Source of the DNA: Piper betle
Taxonomy: Eukaryota > Streptophyta > Magnoliopsida > Piperales > Piperaceae
Direction of reading: 5' to 3'
Length of the DNA stretch: 64,000 nucleotides
NCBI GenBank assembly: GCA_033002965.1
Contig: JAURVB010014952.1
Span: 1-64,000 of the forward strand
The notes beneath the pieces were generated by a model, which ran no database searches, had not been told where the DNA came from, and saw only the letters and a list, made by a program, of their open reading frames with translations. This document shows positions 57,861 to 64,000 of the stretch, piece after piece (position 1 is the stretch's first letter; each line of letters starts with the position of its first letter). Both the position numbers and the translations under genes were made by a program.

Positions 57861-58329
57861 GGTATTTACCCTAAAGTGATCAGGCCCACCTTGGAAATTG
57901 TACTGCAGGTTCGGTTAGGATGGTCTAAATCAAACACATGGTGAGCACACAAATGAGAAGCAAGGGACATGGTCCTAACATCTAATGATATACGATTAAA
58001 TTTGACCAAACATGAGAAAGCCGGGCCTACCGCATCCAAACAGGCGTACCGAACGTTGAAGGAGGCTAAGGCCAGGCAGCTTACTCCATACCACATACGA
58101 ACTACGGCAAGATGGGCCAAACCCTACTAACCCAATTTAAGTAACAACCTAACCGATAGCAAAAACCCTCGGGCAAACAACCAAGGTTTGACAACCTTCC
58201 CCACTTAGAAAACTTCCACCCCAAAATTTCTTAAGGGGTTACACATGCATAAACACGCCATAATACTCAACATAAAACATACAGTAGCACTCAACCATAA
58301 TACGGAAGGTTGCTAACACTTCGAGTCGT

Positions 58330-59640
58330 CATCCTCCATTGGGAAGAGTTTGGGGAAACGCTACTGCATGTCATCCTCACGCTCCCAAGTGGCCTCCACA
58401 ACACCTTATCGTGACCAAAGTACCTTCACCAAAGGCACATCAATCCTTGGAGAGTCTTGACAAACCGGTCAAGAATCCACATAGCCTCCTCTTCAAAGGA
58501 AAGGTCAGGTGGGACATCGAGTTCCTCATATTGAAGGTTGTGTGAACCATCGGGCACGTACTTCTTTAGCATAGATACGTGGAACACTGGGTGCAATGTT
58601 GATAGATTGGGCTCATATGCAACCTCCCTAGCATGCCTCAACACCTCGAATTGGCCAATGTACCTTAGACTCAGTTTGCCCCGACTCCTGGAAAACACGC
58701 CTCCTTTAGTCAATTAGATTTTCAGGAAAATGCAATCCTCAGGGGCAAAACTAACGTCAACTCAACTGTCCTTTGGGAGTCCTAAAAGAACTCTGGCCTA
58801 CTATCAATGGCACACCACCTTATAGCCAACACGAAGGTGATCTGCATAGCCTACCATGCATTGCCTCAAAAGGTGTCATTCCTATGCTGGCTTGGTAGCT
58901 ATTGTTATATGCAAACTCCACCAAGGGTAGATGCTCCTCCCATGGTCCACCGAAGTCCATCACGCATGACCAGAGAAAGTCCTCCAGGATCTGAATCGTC
59001 CTCTCAAACTGGCCATCGGTCTGTGGATGATAGGCTATACTAAACTTGGTCTCCATTCCAAGTTCTCAATGGAAAGATCTCCAAAAGGAAGAGGTGAATC
59101 TTGGGTCCCTATCTGATACAATCTCCCTAGGACCTCTATGGAGTCTAACAATTTGGTCCCTGTTTAATCTAGCCAATGTATACACAGGATTAGGTCATAC
59201 AAATTGGTATAAAGTGCACAGATTTCGCCAACCTGTCAACAACAACCCATATCGCATCATCTGTCACCTAGAAAAGGGTAGATGTATGACAAAGTCGCAC
59301 GTGATGCATTCATACTTCCACTCTGGTGGTGGTAATCGCTGCAACAAACTACCTGATTTTTGGTGCTCAATCTTGACCTGCTGACTAACAAGACATCGCG
59401 ACTTAGTGTCGAAGACATCCTTCTTGAGCCCTGGTCACAAATAAGATCAACACAAGTCATGATACATCTTCATAGAGCTCGGGTGCACCGTGAACCTTGA
59501 GTGATGGGCCTCATGAAGAATGTCCTTACGCAATCCGGGAAACTCTGCAACATCTGGCACATATAACCATCCTCTCATCCTGTACAAGCCATCTACCTCT
59601 CTAACCAACCTGGAATGTGTCCCTTGAAGGAACACTGCTC
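58330..59640 (-). pseudogene. Integrase, element II
   Basis: The zinc-binding part is at 59635-59450, with LHEAHHSRFTVHPSSMKMYH. The core near 59150-58830 reads [20 protein letters not shown], one stop, then FSIAYHPQTDGQFERTIQIL and EEHLPLVEFAYNNSYQASIG. The catalytic SDRD Asp and the Glu after HPQTDG are both present. The C-terminal domain at 58713-58426 reads GKLSLRYIGQFEVL, VFHVSMLKKYVPD and LSFEEEAMWILDRF, then shifts frame into VPLVKVLWS. The family integrase is about 450-500 residues; most of that length is represented. Confidence 0.92.
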
Positions 59641-59749
59641 TTGCAACTGATCAACTGCTTGTGCCTGTCTGACATGGTCTATCATAGTCGGACTAATCAT
59701 TAGCCATGCTAATACTGCCATAATGTGTTAGTCGGCTACATCCTCTCTC

Positions 59750-60722
59750 TGGTCCTCATATTGTATACTCATAGCTGCCAATTTGGCTCCACATACTACT
59801 GTCCTCCTGCTCAGGGCATTTGCAACCACATTTGCCTTACCCGCATGGTAGGCAATGTTTAATATCATAATCTGCCAAGAACTCCACCACCTACACTATC
59901 TACTATTTTGATCCTTCTGCGTGAAGATGTACTTCAAGCTCTTGTGATCGATAAACAGCTGGAAGGACATTCTATAGAGATAGTGTCTCCATATACGCAG
60001 TGCAAACATGACCGCTACAAGCTCTAAGTCATGTGTGGGGTAGTTTTGCTCATGCACTTTTAATTGTCAGGAAGCATAGGTTATTACTCTACCTCTCTAC
60101 ATCAACACACAACCTAGCCCTACACCAGAAGCATCACTATATACTACAAAATCGTCATGGCCATCTAGTAAACTCAACACCATTGCATATTAGTGAGTTT
60201 CTCCTCCAGAGTTTGGAAACTCCGCTCAAATGCATTGGTCCACACAAAGCATTCCTCCTTCTTGGTCAGCCATCTAAGAGGGCTACCAAAGAAGAGAAAC
60301 CTTGTATGAACCTTCGATAATAACCAGTCAATCCAAGAAACTACGTATCTTTGTCGAGGTAGTAGGTCATTCCCATCTCAATACTGCCTCAGCCTTGGCT
60401 GGATCCACTGCAATTCTAACCACTGATACTACATGTCCCGAGAAGACAACCTCAGACAGCCAAAACTCATACCTGGAGAGCTTGGCATATAGGCAGTGCT
60501 CCCATAGGGTCTGCAAAGCAATCCTCAAGTGTGTCTCGTGCTCCTCTTTGAATTTTGAGTAAATCAGGATGTCATCTACAAATACAATCACCAACTATTC
60601 CAAGTATGCCTGGAACACCCAGTTTATGAGATCCATGAACGTTGCCAGTGCATTTGTTAGCCCGAAAGGCATGACTAAGAATACGTACTACCCACACCGA
60701 GTCCTAAAAGCTGTCTTTGGTA
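59750..60722 (-). pseudogene. RT C-terminal half and RNase H, element II
   Basis: RT starts abruptly with PKTAFRTRCG, a stop and [18 protein letters not shown] (60722-60650). It goes on with WVFQAYLE, a stop, and the catalytic box VIVFVDDILIYSKFKEEHET at about 60594-60535, then AKLSRYEFWLSEVVFSGHVV. RNase H reads [20 protein letters not shown] and [20 protein letters not shown] (60065-59930), then AGKANVVANALSRR near 59830. The upstream fingers region is missing. FVDD is intact. Confidence 0.92.
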
Positions 60723-60724
60723 CT

Positions 60725-61925
60725 CAAGACAGACTGGGCACTCCTGAAAATCACCTCGCTGCCATTGGAAGGTTTGGGTCTACTGGGGGAACATCTGCAC
60801 ATACTACCCCTCGGCTATGTACACCGTCACTTCACCACCTGTCCTCTATCTCTTGTGCCTTGGTCTTCTGCCCCTTATTGCCAGACGGTGCAGTGCTCTT
60901 GGCCTGATGGTGTGAGTCAAGGGCATGCTCACTCTCTCATGCCCTCATGACGACCTTTGCAAGAGCCGCACAAGAAAATGTCACCACAACCACTCGCAAA
61001 CTGATGCATAATCCTGATACAAAATGGGCAGCCCTCTCTAGCATTAGGAACCTAGACTGGTACTCTACTATGGACGTACCCTCCATCTTCCTTCAAGATA
61101 GGAACTCCAACTTCTTTTTGGCCCTACTAGTGGTGGAGTGCTGAGAGTAGAAGACCTCCCTAAACTCATCCCATTTAATATGCTCAAGGGCCCAGCCTTC
61201 TAGGAAGGCTGTGTGAGTAGAATCCCACCAAAGTCTACCCTTGCGCTGCATAGCTCCAGTGGCTACGTGCACCCATAGCTTTAGGGGACACCCCAAGTTT
61301 ACCAACACTGATCAAGCTGCGTCAACCTACTCAAACGTGACCTCGGGATTCGTGCTCACACAAAATAGATATCCCCCATTCTTTGAGAAGTGCTCAACAT
61401 CCCAATGCTCCCTTGTGTGATGGGGTTGCTCAAGGGCCTAACTGCATGAGCCTTTTCCAACAACAAAATGACGGGTTGTAGCCGTCTCCGCCTCACTACC
61501 AGTTTGCCCAGGGAGCAAAACTTCCACTTGCATTCCCGGGGCTAGGATCTCAAACTGCCCTATAGCCAGCTGCACAAGTGGAATATGGGGGTACTATGTT
61601 GGCTGCGGTGGCAGTAGTGGTACTTGCTCCAGCTGAGAGGCCTCAGCAATTATGTCTTCACTTGTTGGCCTCTTCTCTAGTCTAGCCACAACCATGGCCA
61701 TCTCCCGGACTGTATCCAAAAGCCGCATTTTCTCCTCACTAGACCGTTGCTAATCCTCCATGGCTCTCATCTGCTCTACCCTCAGGGCATGTTGCTCCTC
61801 TTGTAGGGCCCTAATCAGGTCTGTCTGGGATTTACCATTGGCTCCTGCACGGGCAATGGGGATCACCTGTTAGGGGAAGGCCTGCAGCGTAGCGGTGGTC
61901 TACCTTGGTGTCCTCCTGCCATCTA
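60725..61925 (-). pseudogene. gag, element II
   Basis: An N-terminal charged helix (EEKMRLLDTVREMAMVVARL near 61750-61680) is followed by a Pro-rich linker. The capsid-like core is at 61308-60980: LWWDSTHTAFLEGWALEHIK, WDEFREVFYSQHSTTSRAKK, EFLSWRKMEGTSIVEYQSRF. It fits the Ty3 gag pattern W-F---F---Y-----K--EF--L-QG--SV-EY---F. No zinc knuckle is seen before the junction with RT at about 60722. Several stops occur, so it is non-functional. Confidence 0.88.
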
Positions 61926-62206
61926 CTAGACTATGCAACCACTAACACTAACGACAAACTAACTAACCAAGACGGCTTGCAAATTGAGGCTTGCAAACTA
62001 CCACACACAAACCAACTTCTGGAAACATAAAAAAGGAGGTTAGCAAAAACACACACAATGACATACCTGCCAGCTAGGCTACAGATCGGCATAGGGTGGT
62101 GGGGGGTCTTTAAATAGAACAACCACATACAACATATAGGTATACAACATATCATGCACATAGAACACTTGCAGCCTTAAGTTTTCCGCCTTAAAAGTCC
62201 AAGAGG

Positions 62207-62221
62207 TTGGCTCTGATACCA
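62207..62221 (-). other. Primer-binding site, element II
   Basis: The minus strand reads TGGTATCAGAGCCAA three bases inside the LTR end at 62225; an exact Met-tRNA type PBS. Confidence 0.92.
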
Positions 62222-62224
62222 AGT

Positions 62225-63345
62225 TGGAACACCCCAATTCGGCTAGAAGGGATGGGCCGAATCATGATATTATAATTTGGAAGCTACTCAATGGGCTATC
62301 CCGTACAAACTTTATGGAAGCGGATCTCAACCCTCCATGGAAGCTTAAGACAAGCACCAGGCTTGGTTTTCATAGAATGCGTGCCGAGTTTGTACTACAA
62401 AGGTGGATTTTAGACATTCATACAATACAAAACAATTAAGTTAGTGCTACAAATTCTGAAAATGTGCTATCTTACGCAACATCCTCATATACCACACTAC
62501 CTTAGTGTTTGAAGGAGTACTAGTGTAGTCCATACATATCTCCATACCGCTCACTATCTTATTCATGAAATTCATAAAATTTTGTGTACTGATATAATAG
62601 GTTTAGGGAAGAGGCTTATATTATATATTTTTGGAGCGTTAGTTTGAAAACCAACAAGGGGTCTCATCCTTGTAGTTTTAATAAACATGTGTAGAAATAC
62701 TGCTAAATAGCGCGACATTGGAGGGATCCACTACTGATGTCATCCTGCGTCTAAAATACGGTTAAACTCGACGCACAAGGAGTCAAGTAGTGATCAAGCA
62801 AAGGATAGATGATTAGAGCTCTATATTTTAGTTGGCAAGCTAACCCGCAATGCATAGCATGGAGATAGAACCAAATAAGAATCGGGTCACATTGGCACAC
62901 AAAATAAGGCAAAGCCTCCACCCAAGCTCAAGACTTAACATCACTTAATTTTTTTAACCAAGTCCTAAGTAAAGTGTTAAATCTTATTAGGTAACTTAAT
63001 TAAGGTTTTGGTTCCATGTTCAGTTAGTGAGATTTAATCAATTTTAAAGTTTTTAATCAACACAGGCCCAACAATGTCCAAATGGGCTGAAATTTGAATA
63101 TCTTATCCCTTATACAGCAAAGGTTCATAGGTAAATTCCACCATGGCTGGGCCATCAGCCAATCAAGAAGAACAAGGCCCATTAAGCTCGGCCCTAAGAT
63201 GTTGGAACAGTGTTCCTAGGATGGGCACTAATTTTGTAACTGTTGGTTCATGGGCTAGAAGACTCCAAATGGGCTTGGGTTAGTGGGCCTAGTTAGATTA
63301 ACCTCAATAAGAGCTAGGCTAAATTTACTTTGTAACTGGGCTAGT
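62225..63345 (-). mobile_element. 5' LTR of element II, truncated
   Basis: TGGAACACCCCAATTCGGC (from TGTAACACC) adjoins the PBS. Blocks in order: 'gaagctactcaatgggctat', 'tttgaaggagtactagtg', 'ggagggatccactactgatg', 'cttaattaaggttttggttc', CAGGCCCAACAATGTCC (the empty LTR-E target) and 'ctaggctaaatttactttgt'. It breaks at about 63345 into minus-strand LTR-C, so the upstream half is missing. Confidence 0.88.
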
Positions 63346-64000
63346 CACCATCATTATTAATAATAATTTAAATAATTAAGTCGTTTGATTAAATTGACTA
63401 AATTAATTGGCATTATTCTAATTCAAAGATACTACTTATACAATTATTTTAAATTATTCAACTGGATAAAGATTCGAACTTTAATTATTTTTATTATATT
63501 ATTTAGGTTCGACGCTTGTGATTTTTTTACCCGATTATAGTTTAAAAACCCATTTTCTACATTACTGACTCATTATTAAAATAATCATTTTATTTACCTA
63601 ATGTTAAATTTAATATTGTAAAGCTGAAATCTTTATTTTACTAATTACTTATAACCATCCGATTTAATTTAATCGCTTGTATTTCGCCGATTAATTATCG
63701 ACCGTTTATCATTACTGTATTTTTATTAATTATGTCTGTGTCGATTTCATTCAATAATTAATTAGTTTAGTAACTTTACCCATAACTCATTAAAATGATT
63801 ATTTTTAAAGATTTATTACGCATTAGTATAATTTTTTTAACTTGAGTCGGTATCAAGTCAACCCATATTTACAAGTTTGCCAATCTTCTTCTTCTTCTTC
63901 TTCTTCTTCCGTCGCCATTCTTCTCTTCTTCAAAAACAGGTTCATCCTTCTTCTCCCAGCCTCATCTTGGCACCCAAAACCAGATTCACATCCTCCATCA
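63346..64000 (-). mobile_element. LTR-C fragment, minus strand, cut by window edge
   Basis: Matches 13730-14230 (solo LTR-C) in the same orientation: 'gcattattctaattcaaaga', 'tttaggttcgacgcttgtga', 'aacccattttctacattact', AACTTGAGTCGGTATCAAGT, ATTTACAAGTTTGCCA and a CTT repeat. The antisense promoter module is at 63838-63882 and its leader runs off the edge. Confidence 0.85.
63885..63912. repeat. (CTT)n microsatellite
   Basis: About nine CTT triplets at the start of the antisense leader. Shorter CTT tracts stand at the same position at 1404-1416 and 14208-14222. Confidence 0.9.

Larger units (their letters stand above)
56108..58193 (-). mobile_element. 3' LTR of element II, 5' portion
   Basis: Starts TGTCAAACCTTGG (minus strand at 58193) directly after a purine tract and continues to the LTR-E insertion at 56108. 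56108-56400 is parallel to 63069-63345: 'ggttcataggtaaattccac', 'caaggcccattaagct', 'tggttcatgggctagaag'. It contains a candidate TATA (57509), a CT-rich leader on the minus strand (57310-57480) and a palindromic minisatellite (57530-57860). The remainder of this LTR is spread over 49763-50344, about 48120-48296 and 44966-45384. Confidence 0.82.
58194..62224 (-). pseudogene. Ty3/gypsy gag-pol remnant, element II
   Basis: The order on the minus strand is PBS, gag (about 61920-60730), then an abrupt junction into the middle of RT (60722), RNase H (about 60065-59750), integrase (59635-58330) and a purine tract (58195-58206, minus CTAAGTGGGGAAGG) before the LTR. Protease and the N-terminal half of RT are deleted. 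Integrase and RT read with few stops, so this copy is younger than element I. The C-terminal tail LVKVLWS and EATWEREDDM near 58320-58440 is Tekay-like. Confidence 0.92.

Overview
The window looks like heterochromatic, intergenic DNA from a seed plant with a large, repeat-rich genome. I see no host gene, tRNA, rRNA or organelle insert that I can defend. Nearly every base falls in nested Ty3/gypsy LTR retrotransposons, decayed copies of them, or tandem repeats inside their LTRs. Plant evidence: primer-binding sites complementary to initiator Met-tRNA (TGGTATCAGAG), Ty3-type pol with a Tekay-like integrase tail, TGTAACACCC/TGTAAAACCC LTR ends, CT/GC-rich LTR leaders with AAACCCTAG motifs, and a 441-bp TRIM. 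The species cannot be told from the sequence.

Names used here: LTR-AB starts TGTAAAACCC and ends GGGTGTTACA. LTR-C starts TGTAAAGA and ends GGTCGTTACA. LTR-D has a different 5' part (TGTAAAACCCCG) but the same 3' part as C. LTR-E and LTR-G are related families. LTR-H is a short family starting TGTAACATCCC.

Layout. 1-2418: LTR-C pieces in opposite orientations. 2419-3655: AT-rich DNA and an LTR-E piece. 3656-15229: a dead Ty3 element on the minus strand (LTR, integrase, RNase H, RT, protease, gag, PBS, LTR), with an LTR-AB fragment inside its gag/protease region and a solo LTR-C (12166-15151) inside its 5' LTR. 15230-19210: an LTR-H mini-element, then a tandem duplication containing head-to-head LTR-H inverted repeats. 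17371-26396: LTR-AB elements without recognisable pol, interrupted by an LTR-AB copy at 21201. 26397-43820: a chain of three LTRs sharing two short internal regions. The first LTR is swollen by about 5.7 kb of a 33/34-bp satellite with higher-order structure and is interrupted by a solo LTR (30910-33758). The second LTR carries about 1.9 kb of the same satellite. 43821-63345: a second Ty3 element on the minus strand with better preserved integrase and RT (58194-62224). Its 3' LTR is stretched to about 13 kb by nested insertions: an LTR-C, an LTR-D piece, a TRIM, and a complete non-autonomous LTR-E element. 63346-64000: a further LTR-C piece that runs off the window.

The most interesting content is architectural: one LTR family carries interchangeable tandem-repeat cassettes at a fixed position and appears to seed a satellite; the same terminal hairpin and promoter palindrome recur in LTRs of different families; LTR-C carries an LTR-AB-type promoter and leader in antisense. 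No coding system other than retrotransposon gag-pol was found.
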